From: CAZKWG01 sp964615375
GTDB lineage: Bacteria > Myxococcota_A > UBA796 > CAZKWG01
Assembly: GCA_964615375.1 (NCBI GenBank)
Contig: CAZTOW010000072.1
Location: 1 to 39,049 of the forward strand
Direction: 5' to 3'
Length of the DNA: 39,049 bases
Position numbers and translations under genes: made by a program
Shown: positions 1 through 8,515 of the stretch, piece after piece
Layout: each line of letters begins with the position of its first letter
Numbering within the stretch: the first letter of the stretch is position 1
The notes under the pieces: generated by a model
What the model was told of the DNA's origin: nothing
Seen by the model: the letters and a program-made list of their open reading frames with translations, nothing else
The model's database searches: none

Positions 1-2
1 GG

Positions 3-632
3 TGGTACGATGATCCGGCCGGGGTCTTCGAGCGCAACAAGGCGCTGGTGAGGTCATTGGTGCCGATGCCAGAGGACGCGCTGACGGCGGATCGGTTTTT
101 TGTGCAGGAGCACGACGAGTTCCTGAGGCAGCAGGGGCGGCGTCTCATGAATGCGGGGCACACCCCAGAACAGGCCGCGGACGAGATCCTTGGAGCACGT
201 GCATATTATCGACATCGAAACCCGACGACCGGAGAGCAGTCCGGGATCTATGTCTCCAAGGACATCCCGGATGGCGAGATTGACGAGGTGGTCTCGCACG
301 AGCTGGTGCATGCCTTCTGCAGGCCCTCACCCGAAAAGTGGCGGAAGGTGGCCCTCGAGGAGGGCTTCGCGACACACATCGCCAGTCGTCTCCACAGCAA
401 ACCTCCGATGGGGTACCCGGAGACCGCCGCTGAGGTGAGCAAGCTCGTGGACGCAGCCGGGATTGAGAAGGTGTGGGGATTGCTCAACGACGAAGGCTGG
501 TCAACGGTCGATGATGCCGCCAAGGCCGCGGGTCTCGGCGGGGGCACGTTCGCCGGCTTCAAGATCGGACATGCGTACGAGAAGGATCTCGAGGCCATCG
601 CGAGAAGTTTCGCGCCTGGGGTGAAGTCATGA
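3..632 (+). CDS. Zinc-metallopeptidase-like protein, 5' truncated (toxin-module-like)
   Basis: The reading frame is open from base 3, so the visible part is the C-terminal ~209 residues of a longer protein; a GTG at 48 is only an internal candidate start. A clear zinc-protease signature is present: HELVH followed about 20 residues later by LEEGFATHI, the HExxH...EGxA layout of gluzincin-type (peptidase MA) enzymes. Upstream of it is a YYRHRNPTTGEQSGIYV segment, and downstream about 80 residues with no recognised domain. There is no signal peptide in the visible part. The stop overlaps the next start by 4 nt (ATGA), so the two genes are translationally coupled. A C-terminal metallopeptidase joined to an unknown partner is reminiscent of polymorphic toxin or effector tips, but the N-terminal delivery region lies outside the window, so this is inference. 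The metallopeptidase call is fairly safe; the biological role is not. Confidence 0.65.
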   Translation, partial: WYDDPAGVFERNKALVRSLVPMPEDALTADRFFVQEHDEFLRQQGRRLMNAGHTPEQAADEILGARAYYRHRNPTTGEQSGIYVSKDIPDGEIDEVVSHELVHAFCRPSPEKWRKVALEEGFATHIASRLHSKPPMGYPETAAEVSKLVDAAGIEKVWGLLNDEGWSTVDDAAKAAGLGGGTFAGFKIGHAYEKDLEAIARSFAPGVKS

Positions 633-2656
633 TGCCCACGAGAGCCCGTCGACCATCCAACTTTCAGGCTCTCCTATTCCGTCCCGGGCCGGAGCGCGGT
701 GGGCCAGTGGACTGGGCTTGTGCCACCGATCTCAGCGAGCCTGGCGCTGGAGAGCTCCATCGACACATGAGCCTTCATGCTGGCGCCTGCCAGCGATTTC
801 AAGGCTGGCTCGGCCATACTTTGGAGGAGGTGCTCGTGCTCGGATGCGCGGCCGAGACCGACCCCGGAGGGTGGATGTACCCCAACCTCCAGTGGATCGC
901 GCAGGAGATGCGTGCGCGCGTCGGAGGGCCAGCTCTCCGGTCCTGCCTGGACCACGATGGGCCCGGACGCCTCCTCCTGCTGGCCTTCGGAAAGAGTCGC
1001 CTCCTCGAGCTCGCGCGCTTCCAGGAGCAGCTCTTGAGGGCTCACCATGACGACCTCTACGGAAAGCCGCAGGTGAAGCACGAGCTGACCCGGGCGCCAC
1101 CACAGGTCTGGCGAGCTCCCTCGGAGGCCTATACGCGCGTCGATGTTCAGCTCGACGTTCGCCTGGAGCCCGAGCGGTCGAGCTTGTGGACCTGGCTGTG
1201 GAGCTGGATCTGGCCGCGCGCGTGGGGTGATACCTGGAGTCGCCCACCGACGCTGACGGGGGGGATGCCGCCGTGCGAGGCGTCGATCGGCCTCCTGAGC
1301 CCGGTCGTCGCGTGTGAGCCCGAGGCGCCCGAGCTGGTCTTCTTCGAGGGGATCGAGGCGCCCTCCTGGTCAGGTTCCTGGCTGGTCACCGTCGACGGCA
1401 GGCCACCCCTCCGCGTCGGGCTCGTGGACGCTCCGACGGGCCTGATCCTTCAGCTCTGGATCCACCCCTGGTTGGCGCAGCGCGCCGACGTTCGCCAGGC
1501 GCTCGTCACCGAGCTGGCTCTGCTCGCTGCGATGAGCGGGCTCAGGTTGCAGATCTCGGGGGGGCTGCAGCGCGACCTCGAGCAGATTCGGCGCTCCGAT
1601 CTTCTGAACGCCGTCCGAGCGTTGATCGTCCACCTGCCGGAGCTGGAGTGGGTGTCCAGCGGCGCGCTCGTCCCGCCGGCACATCGCGCTCTCGCGCGTG
1701 GGCTCGCCAGTCTGTTTCCACCCGCCAGGCCCGCGCGTTGCTCGAGAGACATGTACTTCGTCATGCGGTCCCGCCCCGAGATCGCAGATGACAACCGGGT
1801 GCTGGAGCGTCTGCAGCGGGCCATCCAGGCGGACATCTCCGGTCGCCCGCGCCCGCGCTCCGAGGTGCTGGACTTCGAGCTCAGTGACATCTGTGCACCT
1901 GGCCTCGTGGAGGAGGCGCTCCTGGGCAAGGTCGACTGCGTCGCTTTCGCGCAGCGGTTGGATGGGACGTGGCTGAAGGAGGCCTCGAAGGCTTACCCCG
2001 CGACGGCTCAGCTCAGGATCTGGGCGGAGGATCCCGAGATCCGGCTGGGCGCGGTGTGTCCTGGCTACCCCAACCAGCTGGAGCATGTGGTCTCCAATGG
2101 GCTGTTCTCGCTGGTCCCCTGTGCGGTCTCCCTGCTCCTGGGCTCAGAGCACCTCCCTGCCCTCGTCTCCCTCCGCGCCCTGCACCACGGCCCCTTCCAC
2201 CAGGAGTCGTTGTCCCACGACCGCGTCCTCGTCCAGTTCGCGCACCTGGACGCCCCTCAGCTCGCGGCGCGGTGGCAGATCCTGAGCCAGCTCGTGTCCC
2301 GGGACAGCCTGTTCGCGCCGCGCGCCGCGGAGCTCCCCGCGGACCTGGCGGAGTACGACGCGGACACGCGGACGGTGCTGGTCCGGCCGGCGCACGTCCC
2401 CGATCTGTACAGGAAGCTGGCGGCGGTGGTGGGTTGGGCGCGGGCGCGGGCGAGCTCTCCGACACAGCCGGTGGAGCGGGTGCTGGCGGCGATTTCGGAC
2501 CCGACGCTGGCGCGGCTGTGGCTGCCGGTGCTGTGGCTGCGGGAGATCGCGGTGTGGACGGTGGAAGACGGGCGCTGGACGCGGGTAGACGAGGCCTACA
2601 CACCGAGCTGGGAGCCTCCCCCCTGGGTCCCCTGGGAGCCCGCGGCGAAGGGGTAG
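629..2656 (+). CDS. Uncharacterised 675-residue protein coupled to the metallopeptidase gene
   Basis: I do not recognise this protein. It starts at ATG 629, inside the stop of the preceding gene, so it is almost certainly co-translated with it. It has no signal peptide. Visible features: an unusual tryptophan cluster at about residues 187-203 (LWTWLWSWIWPRAW), too short and proline-interrupted to be a confident membrane span; a leucine-rich central region (about 270-360); and a proline/tryptophan-rich C-terminus (PSWEPPPWVPWEP). Codon use is GC-rich like the rest of the window. The last 61 bases overlap, tail to tail, the 3' end of the sterol-desaturase-family gene on the other strand. Being downstream of and coupled to a possible toxin, it could be an immunity or accessory protein, but its size is far above a typical immunity protein, so the role is left open. 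Confidence 0.7.
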   Translation: MMPTRARRPSNFQALLFRPGPERGGPVDWACATDLSEPGAGELHRHMSLHAGACQRFQGWLGHTLEEVLVLGCAAETDPGGWMYPNLQWIAQEMRARVGGPALRSCLDHDGPGRLLLLAFGKSRLLELARFQEQLLRAHHDDLYGKPQVKHELTRAPPQVWRAPSEAYTRVDVQLDVRLEPERSSLWTWLWSWIWPRAWGDTWSRPPTLTGGMPPCEASIGLLSPVVACEPEAPELVFFEGIEAPSWSGSWLVTVDGRPPLRVGLVDAPTGLILQLWIHPWLAQRADVRQALVTELALLAAMSGLRLQISGGLQRDLEQIRRSDLLNAVRALIVHLPELEWVSSGALVPPAHRALARGLASLFPPARPARCSRDMYFVMRSRPEIADDNRVLERLQRAIQADISGRPRPRSEVLDFELSDICAPGLVEEALLGKVDCVAFAQRLDGTWLKEASKAYPATAQLRIWAEDPEIRLGAVCPGYPNQLEHVVSNGLFSLVPCAVSLLLGSEHLPALVSLRALHHGPFHQESLSHDRVLVQFAHLDAPQLAARWQILSQLVSRDSLFAPRAAELPADLAEYDADTRTVLVRPAHVPDLYRKLAAVVGWARARASSPTQPVERVLAAISDPTLARLWLPVLWLREIAVWTVEDGRWTRVDEAYTPSWEPPPWVPWEPAAKG

Positions 2657-3375
2657 AGCAGCTGGCGCACCAGACCGCCGGTGGCCGGGGGGTAACCGAG
2701 GCGCGCCGGCTGGCCCGCGGGGAGCCTCCAGGTCCCGAAGATCCGGTCCAGGATGGGCAGGAGGCTGGCGAAGTTGGCGGGCTCCCCGTCGGCGGCGTGG
2801 TGCCAGCGGTGGAAGCGGGGGCCCGCCACCCAGCGCTCCCAGCGGCCCTCGGGCAGGGCCAGGTTGGCGTGGACCAGAGCGGTGTGGAGGCGCTGGGCCA
2901 CGATGACGCCCAGCGCGAAGGAAGGAGAGACGCCCAGGATCACCGCCGGGACGTTGGCGATGAGCAGGAGGATGGCGCTCTCCAGCGGGTGCTGGCGGTG
3001 GGCCGCGACCCAGTCCAGCTCCTCAGGGCCGTGGTGGACGGCGTGCAGGCGCCAGAGCCAGGGGCTGGCGTGGGCGGCGCGGTGGTAGAGGTAGCCGCCC
3101 AGCTCGCCGAGCAGCAGGACCATCGCGAGCCGCGACCACAGGGGGAGCGAGGCCCCGAGGGTCTGCCCGCCCAGGGCCGCCGCGAGGCCGGAGACCGCCC
3201 CCGCCGCCAGCGCCCCCGCCGTGAGCGGCGTGAGCATCGCCCAGCCGAGATCGGTCAGAAACCCAGGTCGCAGCAGGCGCTGGCCCGGCCGAGCCGGCCA
3301 CAGGATCTCCAGCGGCGTCAGCACGGCCGTGAACAGCAGGAGCTGGCGCAGCGCCGCGAGCAGGGCCTCGCTCAC
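2596..3375 (-). CDS. Sterol desaturase / fatty acid hydroxylase family membrane protein
   Basis: A 259-residue integral membrane protein of the di-iron fatty acid hydroxylase superfamily. The diagnostic histidine clusters are all present: HRAAH (98-102), HAVHH (111-115), HRQH (126-129) and HRWHH (189-193), between hydrophobic spans near residues 11-30, 45-70, 80-97 and 130-160. Family members use oxygen and a di-iron centre to hydroxylate or desaturate lipids or sterols; the substrate here cannot be told from sequence. The start is GTG at 3375, one base after the stop of the preceding minus-strand gene (3377), so the two are probably one transcript. The 3' end overlaps the convergent 675-residue gene by 61 nt. 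Confidence 0.88.
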   Translation of the reverse strand: MSEALLAALRQLLLFTAVLTPLEILWPARPGQRLLRPGFLTDLGWAMLTPLTAGALAAGAVSGLAAALGGQTLGASLPLWSRLAMVLLLGELGGYLYHRAAHASPWLWRLHAVHHGPEELDWVAAHRQHPLESAILLLIANVPAVILGVSPSFALGVIVAQRLHTALVHANLALPEGRWERWVAGPRFHRWHHAADGEPANFASLLPILDRIFGTWRLPAGQPARLGYPPATGGLVRQLLYPFAAGSQGTQGGGSQLGV

Positions 3376-3376
3376 C

Positions 3377-3661
3377 TCAGTATCCGCCGAAGACGTCGAC
3401 GGGGACGACCTGATTCAGATCGGGCTCAGGGGGAGCGGGCGGCGGCGGCGGCGGGGCCGGCGGATCGGAGAGCTCGGGGATGGTCGGAGTGCTCGGCGGC
3501 GCGCTCTGGACGAGCGGCGGCTCGATCACCTGCTGCGGACCGGCGTTCGTCTTCGCGCCGTCGGCGTGTCCGACGCTGGTGAGCAGCGAGAACAGCAGGG
3601 CGGCGCCGAGGGAAACAGAGAGGGAGAGGGTGACGCGGGCGGCGAGCGAGGGCGCGGGCAT
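3377..3661 (-). CDS. Small exported proline-rich protein
   Basis: A 94-residue protein with an N-terminal signal-like segment (basic start, then a hydrophobic stretch at about residues 10-30 ending in a GHADGA-type cleavage region). The rest is a short extracytoplasmic tail containing a run of about 12 proline/alanine residues (PPAPPPPPPAPPEP) at about residues 67-80. No lipobox cysteine is visible. It lies one base upstream of the sterol-desaturase-family gene in the same direction. Function is unknown; proline-rich tails of this kind often span the periplasm or wall. The signal-like start and the tight spacing make a real gene more likely than a shadow frame, but compositional bias keeps confidence moderate. 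Confidence 0.6.
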   Translation of the reverse strand: MPAPSLAARVTLSLSVSLGAALLFSLLTSVGHADGAKTNAGPQQVIEPPLVQSAPPSTPTIPELSDPPAPPPPPPAPPEPDLNQVVPVDVFGGY

Positions 3662-3773
3662 GGAGACCTCCGAGAGCGTGGGCGGCGGCGAGGCGCCGAC
3701 CTCTCCTGAACGCCGGAGCCAGGGTCGGCCTTACACCCGTCCCTGCCTCAGGGCGCCGGGTTATGTGAGCGGG

Positions 3774-4550
3774 ATGGATGATCGGGCCTCAGCCCCCGCG
3801 CTCTGGTCGCGCCGCGCCGCCCTGATGGGGGCGGGGGCCGCGCTGATCGCGCCGCGCTCGGGCTGGGGCTTTGGTCGGAACAGCCTGGTGGACGTGGCGG
3901 AGCTTCAGCTCTCCTCGGGCACGGCCTCGCGGCCCGCGGCCTGGCACCGCCTCCTCTTCGAGGTCATGCAGTCCACCAGCATCGAGGCCGATCCCGAGGC
4001 GGTGCAGCTCGACCCCGAAGACCCCGCCCTCTTCGCGCACCCCTTCTGCGCGCTCATCGCCACGGGCGAGCTCCCCCAGCTCTCCGAGCGCGCGGCGGAG
4101 CAGATCGTCCGCTACCTGTCCTACGGCGGCTTCCTGCTCATCGACGACGCCAGCGCCACCCCCGACGGGCCGGTGTCGCGCTCGGTGCGCGATCTGTGCG
4201 GGCGCCTCTTCCCCACGCGCCCGCTGTCGCCGCTGGCCTCGAACCACTCGATCTACCGGGCCTTCTTCCTGCTGGATCGCCCCTCGGGCCGGGTGGAGGT
4301 CAGCGCGGTGATGGACGGGGTGACGGTGGGCCCGGTGACGCCGCTGGTCTTCAGCCCGAACGACCTGACGGGGGCCCTGGACCGCGGGCCGGACGGGCGG
4401 GATCGCTACCCGGTGACGCCGGGCGGGGAGTGGCAGCGGCGGGAGGCGCTGAAGCTCGGGATCAATCTGGTCATGTATTCGCTGACCTCCAACTACAAGC
4501 AGGACCAGGCGCATGTGCTCGAGCTGATCCGGGAGGGGAGGCTGGAGTGA
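3774..4550 (+). CDS. DUF4159 family exported protein
   Basis: A 258-residue protein that starts at ATG 3774; the frame is open further upstream, but that stretch lies antisense to the proline-rich gene. An in-frame GTG at 3765 is an alternative start. The N-terminus has a twin-arginine type signal (SRRAALMGAGAAL, residues 12-24). The body matches the DUF4159 pattern: an opening strand with VDVAELQL, a central YLSYGGFLLIDDA motif (115-125), an aspartate-rich loop, and the closing YPVTPGGEWQRREALKLGINLVMYSLT region. DUF4159 resembles a glutamine-amidotransferase-like Rossmann fold without the catalytic triad and typically sits in BatA/VWA/MoxR clusters. The stop overlaps the next gene's GTG (GTGA), which confirms coupling to the VWA protein. 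Neither a MoxR ATPase nor a DUF58 gene is in the window. Confidence 0.82.
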   Translation: MDDRASAPALWSRRAALMGAGAALIAPRSGWGFGRNSLVDVAELQLSSGTASRPAAWHRLLFEVMQSTSIEADPEAVQLDPEDPALFAHPFCALIATGELPQLSERAAEQIVRYLSYGGFLLIDDASATPDGPVSRSVRDLCGRLFPTRPLSPLASNHSIYRAFFLLDRPSGRVEVSAVMDGVTVGPVTPLVFSPNDLTGALDRGPDGRDRYPVTPGGEWQRREALKLGINLVMYSLTSNYKQDQAHVLELIREGRLE

Positions 4551-6793
4551 GGGCCTTCTGGCTGGGGGGGACCCCGGGGAGCGGCGGCGCGCTGGAGTGG
4601 AGCGCGGAGCCCTGGGTCGTGGCGCTGGCCGCGGCCGCGGCGCTGCTGGCGCTGGCGCTGGCCTGGTGGACGGGGCGGGCGAGCGGTTCGCGTTTCCGGG
4701 CGGGGGAGCTGGGCTTGTGGGCGCTGGCGCTCGGCCTGCTGGTGTGCGCGGCGGCGGGCCCGCAGTGGGTGGAGGAGGAGGGGCGCCGGGAGCCGGCTCA
4801 CCTCGTGGCGCTGGTGGACGCGAGCGCCTCCATGGCCGTGCTGGAGGGCGGCGCGCCGCGGGCGGCGGAGGTCCGGGAGATCCTGGACGCGCTCGGGCCC
4901 GAGGTGGAGGTCTACGCCTTCGACGAGGAGCTCCGCGTGAGCTCGGCCGAGGCGCTCACCGACCCCGGGGCCTACGCGGGGCGGGGGACGGACGTGGGGG
5001 TGGCGCTGAGCGCGCTCACCGAGCGCTACCTCGGCCAGGATCTGCGGGGCGTGGTGCTGATCTCGGACGGGCTCGACCGCGGGGCGCTGCGCCGGGAGTG
5101 GCGGGCGGGGCAGCCGATGGGCCTGCCGGAGCTGCCGGGGCCGCTGACGGTCTATCAGGTGGGGACGGGGGGAGACCTCGAGGATCTCGCCGTGGACGAC
5201 GTGGTGACGGGCGGCTTCGCCTTCCTGCGCACGCCGTTCTCGCTCACGGCGAAGCTGCGCGGTGCCCCCGGGCAGCGGGTGCCGGTCACCCTCTCGCGGG
5301 AGGGGCGGCTGGTCGGCTCGCGCGAGGCCACCCTCGACGAGAACGGCGAGGCGCAGGTCGAATTCCAGATCACGCCGACGAGCGTGGGGCGCTTCTGCTG
5401 GGAGGTCTCGGTGCCCGTGGCCGCCGACGACGCGGTGCCCGGCAACAACGTCTTCCCCGTGGTCGTGCGGGTGGTGCGCGACCGGACCCGCGTGCTCCAG
5501 GTCAGCGGGAGCCCCAGCTTCGACCAGAAGTTCTTGCGGTTGTTCCTCAAGGAGGACCCGAGCGTCGATCTGGTCAGCTTCTTCATCCTGCGCACCCACG
5601 AGGACATGGGGGCCGGCTGGGGCAGCGACGAGCTCTCGCTCATCGAGTTCCCCTATGACCGGCTCTTCGCCGAGGACCTGGGGACCTTCGACCTCGTGGT
5701 GCTCCAGAACTTCGACTACGCCCCCTACTTCGAGTACCGGCAGCGGGAACTGCTCTCCAACCTGGCCGAGTACGTCCGCAGCGGGAAGGCCCTGGTCATG
5801 ACCGGCGGAGACCGCAGCTTCGACCTGGGCGCCTACCAGAACACGGCGCTGGCCGAGGTGCTGCCGCTCAAGCTGGGAGTGGACGGGCCGAAGTCGGACG
5901 AGGCGAGCTTCCGGCCCCGCCTGACGTCTGCGGGCCTGGCCCACCCCATCACGCGGCTGGCGGGAGATCCCGACGAGAGCCGCGCGGTCTGGGAGCGCCT
6001 CCCCGAGATGGACGGGCTGAACCTGACCCTGGGCCCGGCGGATGGGGCGGCGGTGCTGCTGGACAACCCGAACAGCACCTGCGCCGGGGGGCGGCCCTGC
6101 CCGGTGCTGGCGGTGCGCGAGGTGGGCGAGGGGAGGACCATGGCGCTGACCGTGGACGCCTCCTGGCGCTGGTCGTTCACCGAGGCGGCCTCGGGCAAGG
6201 GCAACCAGGCCTACCTGCGCTTCTGGAAGAACGCGATGCGCTGGCTGGTGGCGGACCCGGCCGACCGGCGCGTGGTGGTGGTGCCGAGCCGGGAGAACGT
6301 GCTGCTGGGCGACGAGGTTCGCCTGGTGGTGAGCGTGCACGACGCCGGCTACCAGCCGGTCAGCGGCGCGGAGGTGGCGCTGGTGGTGCAGGGGCCGGAG
6401 GGGGAGGCCGGGCGCTTCTCGCTGGCCACGGACACCACGGGCGAGGCGGCGGTGGCCTTCCGGCCCACGGCCAAGGGCGCGCACCGGGTGGAGGCGCGGG
6501 CGGGCGGCAGCGCCGGGGATCGCGGGGAGACGGTGTTCGCGGTGAGCGCGCGCGACCCGGAGCTGGTGGAGATCCTGCCCGATCGCGGCTTCCTGGAGGC
6601 GCTGGCGTCTGAGTCCGGGGGGCGCTACGCCGCGCCGGGCGAGCGGGCCGAGCCGCTCCTGGACGAGAACGCCGGCCGCGAGGTGCGCGAGCGCAAGGAG
6701 ACGGCCCTGGGGACCTCACCCCTGCTGATGGCGCTCATCGGGCTCGCCGCCAGCGGCGCATGGACCCTGCGACGCCGGGGCGGCGCCCGCTAA
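4547..6793 (+). CDS. VWA / GATase-like membrane protein (BatA-like)
   Basis: A 748-residue membrane protein. The start is GTG 4547, overlapping the DUF4159 stop; the frame is open upstream but antisense-like there. Order of parts: two N-terminal membrane spans (about 23-41 and 54-70); a von Willebrand A-type domain with the metal-binding motif DASAS (91-95) and a later ISDG; an immunoglobulin-like region; a glutamine-amidotransferase-like domain with FDLVVLQNFDY and MTGGDRSF segments but no catalytic cysteine that I can see; a bacterial Ig-like domain near the C-terminus; and a last membrane span before a basic RRRGGAR tail. This is the layout of myxobacterial proteins encoded beside DUF4159. 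The stop TAA overlaps, tail to tail, the stop of the convergent MoaB-like gene. Role: probably an envelope-associated complex; the partner is unknown. Confidence 0.82.
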   Translation: MRAFWLGGTPGSGGALEWSAEPWVVALAAAAALLALALAWWTGRASGSRFRAGELGLWALALGLLVCAAAGPQWVEEEGRREPAHLVALVDASASMAVLEGGAPRAAEVREILDALGPEVEVYAFDEELRVSSAEALTDPGAYAGRGTDVGVALSALTERYLGQDLRGVVLISDGLDRGALRREWRAGQPMGLPELPGPLTVYQVGTGGDLEDLAVDDVVTGGFAFLRTPFSLTAKLRGAPGQRVPVTLSREGRLVGSREATLDENGEAQVEFQITPTSVGRFCWEVSVPVAADDAVPGNNVFPVVVRVVRDRTRVLQVSGSPSFDQKFLRLFLKEDPSVDLVSFFILRTHEDMGAGWGSDELSLIEFPYDRLFAEDLGTFDLVVLQNFDYAPYFEYRQRELLSNLAEYVRSGKALVMTGGDRSFDLGAYQNTALAEVLPLKLGVDGPKSDEASFRPRLTSAGLAHPITRLAGDPDESRAVWERLPEMDGLNLTLGPADGAAVLLDNPNSTCAGGRPCPVLAVREVGEGRTMALTVDASWRWSFTEAASGKGNQAYLRFWKNAMRWLVADPADRRVVVVPSRENVLLGDEVRLVVSVHDAGYQPVSGAEVALVVQGPEGEAGRFSLATDTTGEAAVAFRPTAKGAHRVEARAGGSAGDRGETVFAVSARDPELVEILPDRGFLEALASESGGRYAAPGERAEPLLDENAGREVRERKETALGTSPLLMALIGLAASGAWTLRRRGGAR

Positions 6794-7944
6794 CGCTGAC
6801 TCCAGCGGAGCATGAGGCTGGCGAGGACCTGGGAGGCCGTGCCCTGGTCCTGCTCGCGCTTGCCGTCCCAACGCCAGATCTTCGCGCCGCGGCGCAGGTA
6901 GAGCGCGTCGCCCTCCACCGCGAAGAGCTCACCGCCGCCGGGGGCGGCCCGGCCGAACATGCGCTCGCCGAGCTCCGCGGGGTCGCGGGTGGGCAGGGTG
7001 AGGATCCCGCCCTCGACCACGGTCCCCGTGGGGCGGGGGTGGCGGTGGAGGGCGATGACCTCGGGCACCCCGTCACCCTCGCCCACCAGGAGGATTCGCG
7101 AATCCACCCGGCTGAAGTCGGGGAAGGCGAAGGCGCCCACCTTGCGCCCGTCCTCCAGGGCGAGCTCGCCCCGCTGGCCGGCGGCGTTGAGCACGTCGAG
7201 GGCGGCGGAGAGGCGATCGAAGGCGTCGGGGATGACCGGCCAGCCCCGGCGGAGCTCGGCCTTGAGGGCGCGCTGCCCGGCCTCCCAGCCGCTGGAGAGC
7301 AGCTCCTTGTCCTCCTTGGGCTTTGCCGCGGCGATCTGGGTGACGCTCACGCCATCGGGCACCGGGGGAGCCTCCTCGGTGGCGGCGTCGTCCTCCTCGG
7401 GCTCGGGCTCGGGGCGGGCGGGGGCGCCCTTGCCGGGGGCGGGCTTCGCCGCCGGGGCCTCGACGCGCAGGGCTGCCTCGGCGCGGGCGAGCAGCTCGCT
7501 CACCAGCGGGAGGGCGAGGGCGCGGGCGGCGCTCAGGGCCGAGGCGTCCCCGGGGAGCGCGAAGAGGGCCTTGCGCTTCTCGGTGAGCCCGGCGTGGACG
7601 TCGTCCAGCAGGGCCAGCGCGCCGCGGGCGGGCAGGGCGTGGGCGCGGTAGAGCTCGGCGAAGCCGGGCAGCGGGCGGGAGATCTGCTCGGCGACGGCGC
7701 GGCTCCCGGCGTCCTGCCCCCAGCGCTCGGCGGCGCCCACCACGATCACGGCGGCCACGTTCGCGTCGGCGAGGCGGCGGGCCAGCGCGGTGCGGACGAC
7801 CTCGGGCTCGGGCTGGACGAGGTCCCGCCCGGCGAGGCTGAGCCCGGCCTCGGTCACGAGCTCGGCCAGCTCCCCGCCCAGGCTGTCGCCCAGGTCGCGG
7901 GTCACGGACAGGATGAAGACGCGCGCGCCGCTGCTCTCGGCCAT
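6790..7944 (-). CDS. Degenerate MoaB/MogA-like domain fused to an unknown C-terminal domain
   Basis: A 384-residue protein. Residues about 1-160 follow the MoaB/MogA molybdopterin-adenylylation fold: the opening strand ARVFILSVTRD, the region where the family has GGTG (here VGAAERWGQD), then PGFAELYRAH and ALPGDASAL, which match the family PGF.E..R and PGSP-type motifs. The glycine loop is altered, so catalysis may be impaired. A linker of about 40 residues rich in Ala/Pro/Glu follows, then a ~170-residue C-terminal domain (from about 215) that I do not recognise, ending in a strand-rich GDALYLRRGAKIWRWDGK segment. It lies 22 bp downstream of mobA in the same direction, so molybdenum cofactor synthesis is the likely context. 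It could instead be a regulatory or structural relative. Confidence 0.7.
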   Translation of the reverse strand: MAESSGARVFILSVTRDLGDSLGGELAELVTEAGLSLAGRDLVQPEPEVVRTALARRLADANVAAVIVVGAAERWGQDAGSRAVAEQISRPLPGFAELYRAHALPARGALALLDDVHAGLTEKRKALFALPGDASALSAARALALPLVSELLARAEAALRVEAPAAKPAPGKGAPARPEPEPEEDDAATEEAPPVPDGVSVTQIAAAKPKEDKELLSSGWEAGQRALKAELRRGWPVIPDAFDRLSAALDVLNAAGQRGELALEDGRKVGAFAFPDFSRVDSRILLVGEGDGVPEVIALHRHPRPTGTVVEGGILTLPTRDPAELGERMFGRAAPGGGELFAVEGDALYLRRGAKIWRWDGKREQDQGTASQVLASLMLRWSQR

Positions 7945-7966
7945 GAGACCTCCACGGCCGGCGATC

Positions 7967-8515
7967 CTAGCACAGGCCGCGCGGCGGCGGGAGCTCCTCG
8001 GGGCGGTTCGCGTCGAGCAGGGCCTCCTCTGGCAGGTCCACCCGAGGGAGCCCGGCGCACAGGCGGTGCGCGCCGAGCCCGGCCAGGGCGAGCTCGAGGG
8101 CGCGATCGGCGTAGGTGGCGGGGAGCAGGGCCAGGAGCGGGTGGAGGCGCTCGCCGGACGCGGCCACGCAGGGCTCGCCGAGGGAGAGCAGGCGCGCGAC
8201 CTGCTCGGCCTGCAGGTTCACGAGATCGCAGGGGCAGATCAGGGCGAGGCCGGTGCCAGCGGCGCGCAGGGCGGCGGCCACGCCCAGGAGCGGGTGGCGA
8301 TCGGCGTCAGGCTCGCCAGGCTCGGTGATGAGGGGCAGCCCGAGCGTGGCGAGGGCGGGCTGGCGGCCGACGAGGTGGACGGGCGCGCAGCCGGCGAGGC
8401 TGAGCGTGCGGGCGGCGCGCAGGCCGAGCGGGACGCCGTCCAGCAGGACCAGCGCCTTGTCCTGGCCCATCCGGGCGCTCCGCCCTCCAGCGAGGACGAA
8501 GCCCGGGATCACCAT
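7967..8515 (-). CDS. mobA: Molybdenum cofactor guanylyltransferase MobA
   Basis: A 182-residue protein that transfers GMP from GTP to molybdopterin to make the dinucleotide cofactor in the cytoplasm. The N-terminus carries the family's nucleotide-binding signature LAGGRSARMGQDKA (residues 8-21). HPLLGVAAAL (74-83) and the metal-binding ICPCDL (about 93-98) follow; the usual proline after the aspartate is replaced. The length is typical of MobA. The start ATG lies inside the 3' end of moeA (7-nt overlap), and the MoaB-like gene follows after 22 bp, so the three genes form one moco unit. Confidence 0.9.
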   Translation of the reverse strand: MVIPGFVLAGGRSARMGQDKALVLLDGVPLGLRAARTLSLAGCAPVHLVGRQPALATLGLPLITEPGEPDADRHPLLGVAAALRAAGTGLALICPCDLVNLQAEQVARLLSLGEPCVAASGERLHPLLALLPATYADRALELALAGLGAHRLCAGLPRVDLPEEALLDANRPEELPPPRGLC

